Notes under the pieces: generated by a model
Told to the model about the DNA's origin: nothing
Databases searched by the model: none
Seen by the model: only the letters and a program-made list of their open reading frames with translations
Position numbers and translations under genes: made by a program
DNA from: Ovoidimarina sp963698645
Lineage (GTDB): Bacteria > Pseudomonadota > Alphaproteobacteria > Rhodobacterales > Rhodobacteraceae
Reading direction: 5' to 3'
DNA length: 64,000 nucleotides
Assembly (NCBI GenBank): GCA_963698645.1
Contig: CAVORP010000009.1
Location: 248,001 to 312,000 of the forward strand
In this document: positions 1 through 8,465 of the stretch, piece after piece
Position numbering within the stretch: position 1 is the stretch's first letter
Layout of the letters: each line of letters starts with the position of its first letter

Positions 1-852
1 TGCTGGAGTTCCGCGGCGAGGAACTGGCCCGCGTCAGCCACGCCTATGGCACCAACGGCATCATCACCGAGATCGAGATGCCGCTGGCGCCCGCCTATGA
101 CTGGGTCGAGATGTTCGTGGCCTTCGACGATTTCATGGCGGCCGCGCGCTTCGCCGAGGATCTGGCCAACCAGGACGGCATCCTGATCAAGCTCGCCACC
201 GTCTTCGAGGCGCCCATCGCCCATGACTATTTCCAGCGCGTCAAGCCCCATGTGGAGCCGGGCGACGAACCTGGTCGGCCTGATGGTCGCGCCGCATTCG
301 ATGGACGGGTTCCTGACCTTCCTGGGCCGGCGGCCCGAGGCGCGGCTGATCTATCGCTCGGACGACAGCGACTGGGCCAAGGGGCCCGGGCCCGGTGTTC
401 GAATACGGCTGGAACCACACCACGCTGCGCGCGCTGAAGGTCGATCCCGTCATCACCTATCTGCAGGTGCGCTACGGCTATCCCGCAGCACCTGGAACTG
501 ATCGAGAAGATGCGCGCGCGAATTCTCGCCCGAGGTGCTGCAGCATCTCGAGGTGCTGCGCGAGAGCGGCAAGGTGATGTTCGCGGGGCTGTCGCTGGTG
601 AAGTTCACCACCGAGGAGCGGCTGGACGAGATCGTCCGCATGCACGAGGAGGCCGGCGCGATGATCTTCAACCCGCATCGCTACACGCTGGAGGAAGGCG
701 GGCGGCAGACGGTGGATGACCGCCAGCTGAACTTCAAGCGGGAGGCCGACCCCAAGGGCCTGCTGAACCCCGGCAAGATGATCGCCTGGGACGACCCCGA
801 CTGGGCCTATGACCGGATGTATGCCTATCCGAAGCTGCAGGCCGCCGAATGA
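1..852 (+). CDS. FAD-linked oxidase (GlcD-like), 3' part, frameshifted
   Basis: The 5' end lies outside the window. The visible part reads as the substrate and cap region of an FAD-binding oxidase of the glycolate oxidase GlcD/D-lactate dehydrogenase type, ending in NPGKMIAWDDPDWAYDRMY, a typical C-terminal 'NPGK' element of these flavoenzymes. The protein is split over successive frames. Apparent +1 insertions at about 257, 391, 486 and 522 restore one continuous reading. It probably oxidises a hydroxy acid or related metabolite in the cytoplasm; the substrate cannot be told. It is followed at 115 bp by reductase genes in the same direction. Confidence 0.7.
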
Positions 853-878
853 GGGGTTTCGCCTGCGGCGACCGGCAC

Positions 879-899
879 AGGGGGGCTGCCTGCCCCCCT
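879..899 (+). terminator. G/C-rich hairpin plus conserved-looking intergenic tail
   Basis: An 8-bp perfect stem (AGGGGGGC and GCCCCCCT, loop TGCCT) lies 27 bp after the FAD oxidase stop. It is followed at about 931-955 by a CCCCCGGGGATATTTGGG-type segment and a purine-rich tract. There is no U run, so an intrinsic terminator is not certain. From memory, hairpin plus 'GGGATATTT' segments of this kind are frequent between genes in Rhodobacterales; I could not check this. Confidence 0.45.
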
Positions 900-967
900 C
901 TTGGCATGCGCCAATTCACCCCCCGGGGATATTTGGGAAGAGAAGAAGACGACGACGGGGGTGCCGC

Positions 968-1552
968 GTGACCCGGGCGCTTGTGCTGTTCGCCCATCCC
1001 TGCCCCGAGAGCTTTTCGGCGGCGCTGCATGGCGACGGTGGTGAAAACGCTGTCGCAGCGCGGCTGGGACGTGGACGATTGCGACCTCAACGCCGAAGGG
1101 TTTTCGCCGGTCCTGACCGAGGCGGAGCGGCGCGGCTATCACGAGGAGCCGGACGAATATCGGGCCCGTGGCGGACTATGTGGAGCGGGTGCGCGCGGCG
1201 GAGGCGCTGGTGATGGTGTTTCCGGTCTGGAATTTCGGCTATCCCGCGATCCTCAAGGGGTTTCTCGACCGGGTGTTTCTGCCCGGCGTCTCGTTCCGGC
1301 TGGAGGACGGCAAGGTGAAGCCGAACCTGACCCATATCCGCAAGCTGGCCGCCGTCACGACCTATGGCGGCACGCCGGATGCGGGCCTTGCTGGTGGGTG
1401 ATCCGCCGCGCAAATGCGTGACGCGCGCGGTCTGGCATGTCTGCCGCCCGCAGAAGATGCGCTATCTGGCGCTCTATGACATGAACCGCGCGACCGATGC
1501 GGCCCGGGCGGCGTTTCTGGCCCGCGTCGGCCGCGAGATGGAGGCCTTCTGA
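968..1552 (+). CDS. NAD(P)H oxidoreductase, flavodoxin-like fold (copy 1)
   Basis: Flavodoxin_2 family (MdaB/KefF-like quinone reductase). The N-terminal phosphate-binding strand and loop LVLFAHPCPESFSAAL is followed by the central FPVWNFGYPAILKGFLDRV segment, the usual FMN-binding and dimer region. The chosen GTG start at 968 gives VTRALVLFAHP. Three +1 insertions (about 1033, 1166, 1382) must be ignored to read it through; length would then be about 193 aa, normal for the family. Its stop overlaps the start of the next gene, a paralogue. It probably transfers two electrons from NAD(P)H to a quinone or quinone-like intermediate. Confidence 0.75.
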
Positions 1553-2177
1553 TGCGCGCGCTCGTGATCTATTGCCATCCGCGCGCCCGGAGCTTCACCG
1601 CAGCGGTGCGCGACCTGGTGCTGGAACGGCTGGAGCGCGCAGGCGCCGAGATCCGGCTGCGCGATCTCTATGCCGAGGGGTTCGACCCGCTGCTGACGGC
1701 GGCGGAGCTGGACGGCTACGAGGATACCGCCACCAATACCCATGCCAGTCGCCCGGGACGTGGACGACCTGCGCTGGTGCGACACGCTGATCTTCGTCTA
1801 TCCGACCTGGTGGTACGGGTTGCCGGCGATGCTGAAGGGCTGGCTCGACCGGGTGCTTGTGCCCGGCGTGGCCTTTCTGATGCCGGACGAGAACGGCGAT
1901 ATCAAGCCCGGCGCTGACCCATATCACGCGGCTCGGCGTGTTCACCACCTGCGGGGCGAGCTGGTGGCTGACGCGGATGGTCGGCGCGCCGGGGCGGCGG
2001 ACGATCCTGCGGGGTCTGCGCCTTCTCTGCGCGCCGCGCTGCCGGACGGCCTTTGCCGCGCATTACCTGATGGACAGTTCCACCGATGCCTCGCGCGCCC
2101 GGCATCTGGAACGCGTGACGCGCGCCGCCGACAAGCTGATCGGGCGCGGGCCAGCGCCAAGAAAGGTGCCCGCATGA
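1552..2177 (+). CDS. NAD(P)H oxidoreductase, flavodoxin-like fold (copy 2)
   Basis: Paralogue of the preceding gene in tandem: LVIYCHPRARSFTAA matches LVLFAHPCPESFSAA, and YPTWWYGLPAMLKGWLDRV matches FPVWNFGYPAILKGFLDRV. The start ATG overlaps the upstream TGA by one base. Two +1 insertions (about 1744 and 1910) interrupt the frame; the full product would be about 207 aa. Its stop overlaps the next start (ATGA), so genes 1-4 of this operon are probably translationally coupled. The function is inferred from the fold only. Confidence 0.75.
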
Positions 2178-3098
2178 TCCCCGTTCTCGACTGGTCCCGC
2201 TTTGCGGCGGGCAGCGACCGCGACGGGTTCGTCGCCGATCTGGGGCGCGCCACGCCGGGAAACCGGGTTCTTCCTGCTGACAGGGCCATGGCATGCCGCG
2301 CGGAGCTGATCGACGCGACCTTTGCCGCGGCGGACGCGTTTTTCGGCCTGCCCGCCGCCGCCAAGGCGCCGCTCGACATCCGCAAGAGCCGCACTAACCG
2401 CGGCTGGGCCGCCGAGGGGACCGAGAACCTCGACGACACGAGCGACCAGATGGACCGCAAGGAGGCGTTCAATATCGGTCTCGACCTTGCCGCCGACGAC
2501 CCGCGCATACTGGCGGGCGAGCCGTTTCGCGGCGTCAACCTCTGGCCGGACCTGCCCGGGTTTCGCGACACGATGCTGGCCTATTTCGAGGCGGTGCACG
2601 GGCTGGGCGTGACGCTTCACCAGGCCATCGCGCACGGATCTGGGCCTGCCGGACGATTATTTCGACGACAAGCTCGATGCGCCGCTCGCGACCCTGCGCC
2701 TGCTGCACTATCCCGGCGGGCAGGGGCCGGGCATCGGCGCGGGCGCGCATACGGATTACGGGTCGGTCACGCTTCTGATGACCGATGGCGAGGCCGGGCT
2801 TCAGGTCCGGCCGCGCGGCGGCGACTGGATCGACGTGCCGCATGTGCCGGGCGCCTTCGTGGTCAATATCGGCGATTGCCTGATGCGCTGGACCAATGAC
2901 ATCTATGTCTCGACCCCGCACCGGGTGCTGTCGCCCAAACGCCAGCGCCGTTCGATCGCGTTCTTCCTCGATCCCAACCCCGAGGCGGTGATCGCGGCGC
3001 TGCCCGGCACGGGGGCGCCGAAATACCCGCCCGTCACCGGCGCGGATTACCTGCGCTCGCGCCTTGATGCGACCTACAGACCGGAGCCTGTCCCATGA
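2174..3098 (+). CDS. 2-oxoglutarate/Fe(II) oxygenase, isopenicillin N synthase-like
   Basis: Reads as an IPNS-like dioxygenase: N-terminal DIOX_N region, then HTDYGSVTLLMTD (the His-x-Asp pair of the iron facial triad), then the distal His in STPHRVLSP with the 2OG-binding Arg in KRQRRSIAFFLDP. Length about 307 aa after correction is usual. Four +1 insertions: three close together (about 2254, 2286, 2301), which together restore frame, and one near 2636. It overlaps neighbours on both sides by ATGA, so it belongs to the same operon. The substrate is not predictable; such enzymes hydroxylate or desaturate small molecules. Confidence 0.78.
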
Positions 3099-3889
3099 CC
3101 CGCCGCCTTGACTGGGCCGAGTATCGCACGACCGAGTATCGCGATATCGACCCGATGCGCACCATCGCGATCCTGCCCACGGCAGCGATCGAGCAGCACG
3201 GGCCGCACCTGCCCATCGGCACGGATACGATGATCGCGCAAGGGATGCTCGACCGGCTGCGCACCACATGCCCCGACGGTCTCGATATCCGCATCCTGCC
3301 GATTCAGGCGGTGGGCAAATCGAACGAGCATATCCATGCCCCCGGCACGCTGACGCTTTCGGCTCCGACCGCCCTTGCCGCCTGGCAGGAGATCGGGCTG
3401 TCGGTGGCGCGCGCCGGCGTGCGCAAGATCGTGATCGTGAACTCTCATGGCGGCAATCTCGACCTGATCTCGATCCTGTCGCGCGAATTGCGGGTGCGGG
3501 CGGGGATGCTTGCGGTCAAATGCCAGTGGGGCGCGTTCGGGACGCCCGCGGGAATGTATACCGACCACGAGAAGAGTTTCGGCATCCATGGCGGCGATGT
3601 GGAGACCTCGCTGATGCTGCATTTCCGCCCCGAAACGGTGGATATGAGCCGGGCAGTGATGAACCGCTCGACCGCCGAACAGGCGCCGATTTCACCCATC
3701 GGGCCGATTTCCTATGGCTGGGTTTCGAGCGATCTGAACCCGAATGGCACGGTGGGAGACGCGTCGATCGCCACCGACGACAAGGGTGCCGCCACCTGTG
3801 CCCATCAGGTGGCGGGCTTCATCGGACTTCTGCAAACCGTGGCCGAGACGCCGCTTGACGGGATTGAGCCCACCATACCCGTGCTCTGA
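3095..3889 (+). CDS. Creatininase-family amidohydrolase
   Basis: An intact 264-aa protein with the metal-binding signature of the creatininase/MftE/ArfB family: IEQHGPHLPIGTDTMIA near residue 30 (Glu, His, Asp ligands), VNSHGGNLDL near residue 116, and GGDVETSLMLHF near residue 165. Members hydrolyse cyclic or linear C-N bonds (creatinine, formamides, peptides) with two divalent metals in the cytoplasm. It is the last gene of the oxidase/reductase/oxygenase operon and overlaps the upstream gene by ATGA. In that setting it probably opens an amide or lactam made by the oxidative enzymes; the creatinine substrate itself is not implied. Confidence 0.85.
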   Translation: MTRRLDWAEYRTTEYRDIDPMRTIAILPTAAIEQHGPHLPIGTDTMIAQGMLDRLRTTCPDGLDIRILPIQAVGKSNEHIHAPGTLTLSAPTALAAWQEIGLSVARAGVRKIVIVNSHGGNLDLISILSRELRVRAGMLAVKCQWGAFGTPAGMYTDHEKSFGIHGGDVETSLMLHFRPETVDMSRAVMNRSTAEQAPISPIGPISYGWVSSDLNPNGTVGDASIATDDKGAATCAHQVAGFIGLLQTVAETPLDGIEPTIPVL

Positions 3890-3957
3890 TACGGGGGGGT
3901 TTCGCCACAGGCGCGCTTGGGGCATCCTGACCTTGGGGGCCCTCTCGGGAGCAGTCC

Positions 3958-5157
3958 ATGGCCAAGACCATCGTGATCCTTCTCGACGGCACGTCGAACG
4001 AGATTTCGGCGAACCGTACCAATATCCTTCGGCTTTACGGCACGCTGAAGAAGGACCGGAGCCAGCTTGTCTATTACGATCCGGGCGTGGGCACGTTCGG
4101 TGCCGACAACGCGTTCTTCGGCTTCTGGCGCAAGGCGACAGAGGTTCTGGGGCTCATCACCGGCTGGGGGCTCGACCAGAACGTGCTCGAGGCCTACCGC
4201 TTTCTGGTGGAGAACTACCAGGCGGGAAAGGGCGGCGATGCGCGCGACCGCATCGTCCTGATCGGGTTCTCGCGCGGGGCCTATTCGGCGCGGGTTCTTG
4301 CGGGGTTCATCCACGCGGTGGGGCTGATGCGGCGCGATCAGATCAACCTCCTGCCCTATGCCTATCGGGCCTATAAACGGATCGGCGATGGCATTACCGA
4401 CCATGGCGACGACAGTTTCGCCGAGGTCCGTCTGTTCGAACGTATCCTGCAGACCGACCGCCCGCCGATCATGGCCATGGGCCTGTTCGACACCGTGTCA
4501 TCGCTGATCGAATGGGGGCGCTACCGGCCGCAATTGCGCCGCCATGCCTTCACCAAGACGAACCCGAGCGTCGCTGCCGTTCGCCATGCCATGGCGTTGC
4601 ACGAGGCGCGGGTGATGTTCCGGCCGCAGCACTGGCCGGAGGATCAGGAATTCTGGGGCAACCCCTTTACCCGCAACAAGGCGGTGCCGCAGGACGTGAA
4701 GGAGGTGTGGTTCCGGGGTGTCCACGGCGATGTGGGCGGCGGCTATCCGGAGGCGGAAAGCGCGCTGGCGAAACTGCCGCTGGCCTGGATGATCCGCGAA
4801 ATGGAGGCGCTTGGCCTCAGATTCATACCACAGACTGTCCGAAGCCTTGTCCATGGGCAGGGGGCCGGTGGAAAATACACGCCCCCCGACCCGGAGGGAA
4901 AGATCCACCAGTCCATGACCGTCCCGTGGAAACCACTTGAGATCCTGCCCGCCCGGACCGATCCGGACTACCGCAAGGGGCGGCCGTCGCTGGGGCCGCT
5001 TTCGATACCCTTCTGCCGGCCCCGCGTCGTCCCGGAGGGTGCATGGATTCATGAAAGCGTCATCGACAATGCCGCGGCGCAGGGACGGCCCCTGCCCCCG
5101 AATATCCCGGCGGATCACCGGGTCGAAAGGATGACGATCGCTTCCGAGGCGGAATAG
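3958..5157 (+). CDS. DUF2235 alpha/beta-hydrolase protein
   Basis: 399 aa. It begins KTIVILLDGTSNE, the hallmark of DUF2235, and carries the nucleophile elbow LIGFSRGAYSARV (GxSxG) near residue 104. DUF2235 covers predicted lipases and phospholipases, including some type VI secretion effectors of the Tle1 type. Here there are no vgr, hcp or immunity genes nearby and no signal peptide, so a cytoplasmic hydrolase of unknown role is the safer call. HGDVGGGYPE near residue 261 supplies the conserved Asp-rich second motif of the family. It stands alone, with a 68-bp gap from the creatininase gene. Confidence 0.85.
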   Translation: MAKTIVILLDGTSNEISANRTNILRLYGTLKKDRSQLVYYDPGVGTFGADNAFFGFWRKATEVLGLITGWGLDQNVLEAYRFLVENYQAGKGGDARDRIVLIGFSRGAYSARVLAGFIHAVGLMRRDQINLLPYAYRAYKRIGDGITDHGDDSFAEVRLFERILQTDRPPIMAMGLFDTVSSLIEWGRYRPQLRRHAFTKTNPSVAAVRHAMALHEARVMFRPQHWPEDQEFWGNPFTRNKAVPQDVKEVWFRGVHGDVGGGYPEAESALAKLPLAWMIREMEALGLRFIPQTVRSLVHGQGAGGKYTPPDPEGKIHQSMTVPWKPLEILPARTDPDYRKGRPSLGPLSIPFCRPRVVPEGAWIHESVIDNAAAQGRPLPPNIPADHRVERMTIASEAE

Positions 5158-5198
5158 GCCGCGGGCCGGGTTCGGCGGCTTTTTCAGCGGTGGGAAAT

Positions 5199-5274
<76 letters not shown>

Positions 5275-5402
5275 ATCGGATCCGGTATCTGGAGCAGGTC
5301 CGGCGTTCTGTCAAGACACTGGCCGCGCATCCGGCGGGATGGGATATACACCGCCGACAATCACGCTATCCTCTGGCAGGACCCGTGCAAGGACCCCCGC
5401 CG

Positions 5403-6644
5403 ATGCAACTGCCCGCCCTGTCGAAACCGATCTACGTGCTCCGGCGGTTGAGCCGCCAGCTTTGGGTGCGCATGGCGCTGATCGCGATCCTTGCCCTGGT
5501 GGCCGCCGCCAGTTCGACCTTGCTGGGGCGGTTCGTGCCCGCATCCTTCGCGGGGCGGCTGAGCCCCGAGGCGGTGCTGCGCATCCTCGAGATCCTTGCC
5601 TCGTCGATGCTGGCGGTCACCACGTTTTCCCTGTCCGTCATGGTGGCGGCCCGGCAATGGGCATCGTCGCAATCGACGCCCCGGGCGCATCGGCTGGTTC
5701 TGGAAGACAACATCACGCAGAACGCGCTGGCGACCTTCCTTGGTGCGTTCATCTTTGCGCTGACTGCCCTGATCCTTGTCTCGACCGAGGTGCAAGAGGG
5801 ACGCGACCTTGTGGTGATCCTTGGCTTCACCGGGCTGGTGATCGCGCTTGTGGTGATCGCGATCCTGCGCTGGATCGACCATCTGACCAATCTGGGCGGC
5901 GTGTCGGAGACCGCCGACCGGATCGAGGATGCCGCCCGCGACGCGCTGCGGCTGTTCGCGCGCCATCCGCTTCTGGGCGCCAAGCCCCTGACCGAGGATA
6001 CACCCCGGGAGGGGCTGGAACCCGTGGTCGCGACCGAGACCGGCTATATCCGGCATCTCGATCCATCCGAGCTCGAGGCCTGTGCAAAAGCCGCCGACAC
6101 GCGGGTCCTGGTGCAGGTGAAGGTGGGCGATTTCGTAACCGAGGGCGATCCGCTCGTGCTGGCCGGGAGCTCGGCGGACCGTGACGCGCTTCGCAGCGCC
6201 TTTGTCATCGGCCGGACGCGGACCTTCGATCAGGACCCCACTTTCGGGATCATGGTCCTGTCCGAGATCGCCCAGCGTGCGCTGTCGCCCGGAACGAATG
6301 ACCCCGCGACGGCGATCGAGGTGATCGGGCGGATCCTGCGCCTGCTGATTCAGGTTGCCGACAAGACCGAAGACGATCCGAGTGTCGAATATCCGAACGT
6401 GTTCATGCCGCCACTGACGCTGGGCATGCTTTGCGCGGAAGCCTTCGAGGCGATTGCCCGCGACGGGGCGGACAAGGTCGAGGTGCAGGTCACGTTGCAG
6501 CGGGCGCTGTCCCGCCTGACGGAAACCGGTGACGCGGATCTGGCCCAGGCCGCAAGATCCTGTTCGGACCGGGCGCTGGCGCTTGCCGATGCCACGGACC
6601 CGCTGGAGGAAGACCGTGAGCGGATGCGCGCCGCGGCGCCCTAG
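5403..6644 (+). CDS. DUF2254 membrane protein
   Basis: 413 aa from the ATG at 5403. Upstream in-frame codons run through the tRNA gene and are not coding. The N-terminal half has about four hydrophobic segments (near residues 20-40, 60-85, 110-130, 135-155), with TTFSLSVMVAARQWASSQ between them and a C-terminal soluble domain containing GTNDPATAIEVIGRI. This is the DUF2254 family, inner membrane proteins of unknown function common in alphaproteobacteria. Its TAG stop shares the CTAG tetranucleotide with the stop of the convergent gene. Confidence 0.88.
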   Translation: MQLPALSKPIYVLRRLSRQLWVRMALIAILALVAAASSTLLGRFVPASFAGRLSPEAVLRILEILASSMLAVTTFSLSVMVAARQWASSQSTPRAHRLVLEDNITQNALATFLGAFIFALTALILVSTEVQEGRDLVVILGFTGLVIALVVIAILRWIDHLTNLGGVSETADRIEDAARDALRLFARHPLLGAKPLTEDTPREGLEPVVATETGYIRHLDPSELEACAKAADTRVLVQVKVGDFVTEGDPLVLAGSSADRDALRSAFVIGRTRTFDQDPTFGIMVLSEIAQRALSPGTNDPATAIEVIGRILRLLIQVADKTEDDPSVEYPNVFMPPLTLGMLCAEAFEAIARDGADKVEVQVTLQRALSRLTETGDADLAQAARSCSDRALALADATDPLEEDRERMRAAAP

Positions 6645-7624
6645 GCTTCGTCGCCGGCAAGCCAGGCCTTGTAGGACAGATGGGGCTGCCCGTTCTCGAA
6701 ATCATAGCGGGCGGGAGGGGTGCGTTCCCCCAGGGGTTCGACCACCACGCGCGCCAGGGCGAACCGACCCCGAAGATCCTCGGTGGGGACCGCATCCAGA
6801 AGCCGCGCGGCCTCGATCTCGCGCGCCCGCGGCAGGGCGAAATCGGCGTTCGGATAGGCGCGTTCGATCAGCCGTGTGTGGATCAGGTCCAAGAGGGCCG
6901 CGCCGGCATCGGCCAGATCGGGAAGGATCGCGGGATCGTTCAGACCTGCGCGTACGCCCGACGCCAGAAAGGCCAGCGCCGTCGCCCGGTCGCACCCGGG
7001 CTGGGTGGTGATCCAGGCCACCGCCTCGAGCCGCTCGGCATCGACGGTCGTCCAGTCTTCGGCGGCGGCATAGGCATGCCATGTGGCGCGGTCCTGCGAC
7101 ATGATCCAGGCCAGCAGGCCGTCGGGCAGATCGAGTTCGCGCTCGGCCAGCCAGACCTCGCGCAGTTCCGCGTCCTCGCCCTCCTCTACCGGGGCCTCCT
7201 CTTCGGCGGCGGCAAGCGCCTCGAGCCCTGCGACCCAGGCCGCGCGTTCGGCACGGGCCTTTCCGTCGGCACCTTTGGGCAGTTTCGCCACGAATGCCTC
7301 GAAATCCTCGTCCCGCAGCAGGACGCTCTGGGCCAGAACCGCGACAGAACGCAGATCGGCTTCGGGCAGGTCCGAGACGTTCTGGGCGCCATGTTCGGAC
7401 ACGAGTGCCCGCAGGCGGCGATGCATATCAAGACGGGGGTCCACCTGCGCGGCGGTGCTTGCGGGCGGATGCATGCGGGCCGCCATCGCGGCCTCGGCAC
7501 AGAGGTTGTAAAGCTGCTCGGCCGCGCCCTTTTCATAGCGCAACGCATCGGGGCGCATCGCCCGCGCCTCCATTCCACCGCGCCGATCGGACCCGAAGAG
7601 CCGCCCCAGTACTGTGCCGATCAT
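6641..7624 (-). CDS. Hypothetical protein, DUF4274-like
   Basis: 327 aa, acidic, no membrane segments or signal peptide. The central stretch has the look of DUF4274: 'W..Y....DW....L..V.WI...PGCDRATALAFL' around residues 200-235. This assignment is tentative and the function is unknown. The ATG at 7624 (MIGTVLGRLFG) is chosen because upstream in-frame sequence is low-complexity. The gene is transcribed away from the YHS gene, with a 233-bp divergent intergenic region, and converges with the DUF2254 gene. Confidence 0.7.
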   Translation of the reverse strand: MIGTVLGRLFGSDRRGGMEARAMRPDALRYEKGAAEQLYNLCAEAAMAARMHPPASTAAQVDPRLDMHRRLRALVSEHGAQNVSDLPEADLRSVAVLAQSVLLRDEDFEAFVAKLPKGADGKARAERAAWVAGLEALAAAEEEAPVEEGEDAELREVWLAERELDLPDGLLAWIMSQDRATWHAYAAAEDWTTVDAERLEAVAWITTQPGCDRATALAFLASGVRAGLNDPAILPDLADAGAALLDLIHTRLIERAYPNADFALPRAREIEAARLLDAVPTEDLRGRFALARVVVEPLGERTPPARYDFENGQPHLSYKAWLAGDEA

Positions 7625-7857
7625 CTTTGCCTCCGCTTGCTGCCGACCTGATCTCGTTATCAGGTCCTGGGGTAATTTCTTCGACCCAAGAGCGGCGAAA
7701 CTATGGCTTTGCCGGTTTTTCCAATTGCGGGTCCCGAAGGCTCGCCCCGAACACGGGCGCCGAACACAGCCGCGTGAAGCACGAAAACGTTGGTTTGCCT
7801 GCGCCGTCTTGTGGCGCAGTTTCGCGGTGTCGATTTCATCCATCGGAGGTTCATCCC

Positions 7858-8379
7858 GTGTCTGCCCTGCGTTCCATCCTTGCCGCCGCCGCCCTTTCCG
7901 CCCTCGCCCTGCCCGGTTTCGCCGGCGAGCAATACCTTGACCCCACGGGATTCGCCGTGTCCGGCCATGATGTCGTGGCCTATTTCGATCTCGACCAGTC
8001 CGAGCCGGGCACACCACAGCCCAAGGCCGTTCCGGGCCGGGCTGATCTGACTGCCGAGTGGAACGGTGCGACATGGGCCTTTTCGAGCCCCGAGAACCGC
8101 GCGAGGTTCCTCGAAAACCCCGAACGGTTCGCACCACAATATGATGGTCATTGTGCCTATGGCGTGGCGAAGGGCGGCAAGGTCCCGGGCAATCCGAACC
8201 TCTGGCGGATCGTCGACGACAAGCTGTACCTGAACATCACCGAAGCCGTTGTGGGGTTCTGGTCCGAGGATATCCCCGGAAATATCACCCTTTCCGAAGG
8301 CAATTGGCAGCAGCTGGAGGCTGCCCCTGCCGCCACCGGCGCGATCCCGGCCTTCAGTTCCATGGCCCCGGTCAACTAG
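7858..8379 (+). CDS. Exported YHS-domain protein
   Basis: About 173 aa from a GTG at 7858, chosen because CGGAGGT lies 7 bases upstream and because it gives a clean Sec signal peptide (residues 1-22, SALRSILAAAALSALALPG, cleavage near GFA-GE). The mature part has the YHS signature: DPTGFAVSGHDVVAYF, then WAFSSPENRARFLENPERFAPQYDGHCAYGVA. YHS proteins are small periplasmic domains thought to bind metals. No partner gene is next to it. Confidence 0.82.
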   Translation: MSALRSILAAAALSALALPGFAGEQYLDPTGFAVSGHDVVAYFDLDQSEPGTPQPKAVPGRADLTAEWNGATWAFSSPENRARFLENPERFAPQYDGHCAYGVAKGGKVPGNPNLWRIVDDKLYLNITEAVVGFWSEDIPGNITLSEGNWQQLEAAPAATGAIPAFSSMAPVN

Positions 8380-8394
8380 GGTCGCCAAAGCCAG

Positions 8395-8427
8395 CCTTGC
8401 GCCCGGATCTCCTGTCCGGGCGTAAGG
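8395..8427 (+). terminator. 13-bp stem-loop between YHS gene and tauR
   Basis: CCTTGCGCCCGGA (8395-8407) pairs with TCCGGGCGTAAGG (8415-8427) around a 7-base loop, with one G-T wobble. It lies 15 bp after the YHS stop and has no U run downstream. Its right arm runs into the first TauR-like half-site at 8422, so it could both end YHS transcription and overlap tauR control. Confidence 0.5.
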
Positions 8428-8453
8428 CCAGTTTACGCGCCGGGTATGTCCAG
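8422..8453 (-). promoter_or_regulatory. Putative TauR boxes upstream of tauR
   Basis: Two direct repeats on the minus strand: CTGGCCTTAC (8422-8431) and CTGGACATAC (8444-8453), start-to-start 22 bp. They resemble the CTGGAC(C/T)TAA direct repeats I recall for TauR of Rhodobacter capsulatus and sit 13 bp before the tauR ATG, suggesting autoregulation. The second half-site matches better than the first. Confidence 0.45.
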
Positions 8454-8465
8454 TATAGTCGCCTC

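Noticed and set aside
3958..5157. DUF2235 protein as a type VI secretion phospholipase effector
   Set aside because: No vgrG, hcp, adaptor or immunity gene is nearby and there is no effector marker; left as an unassigned hydrolase.
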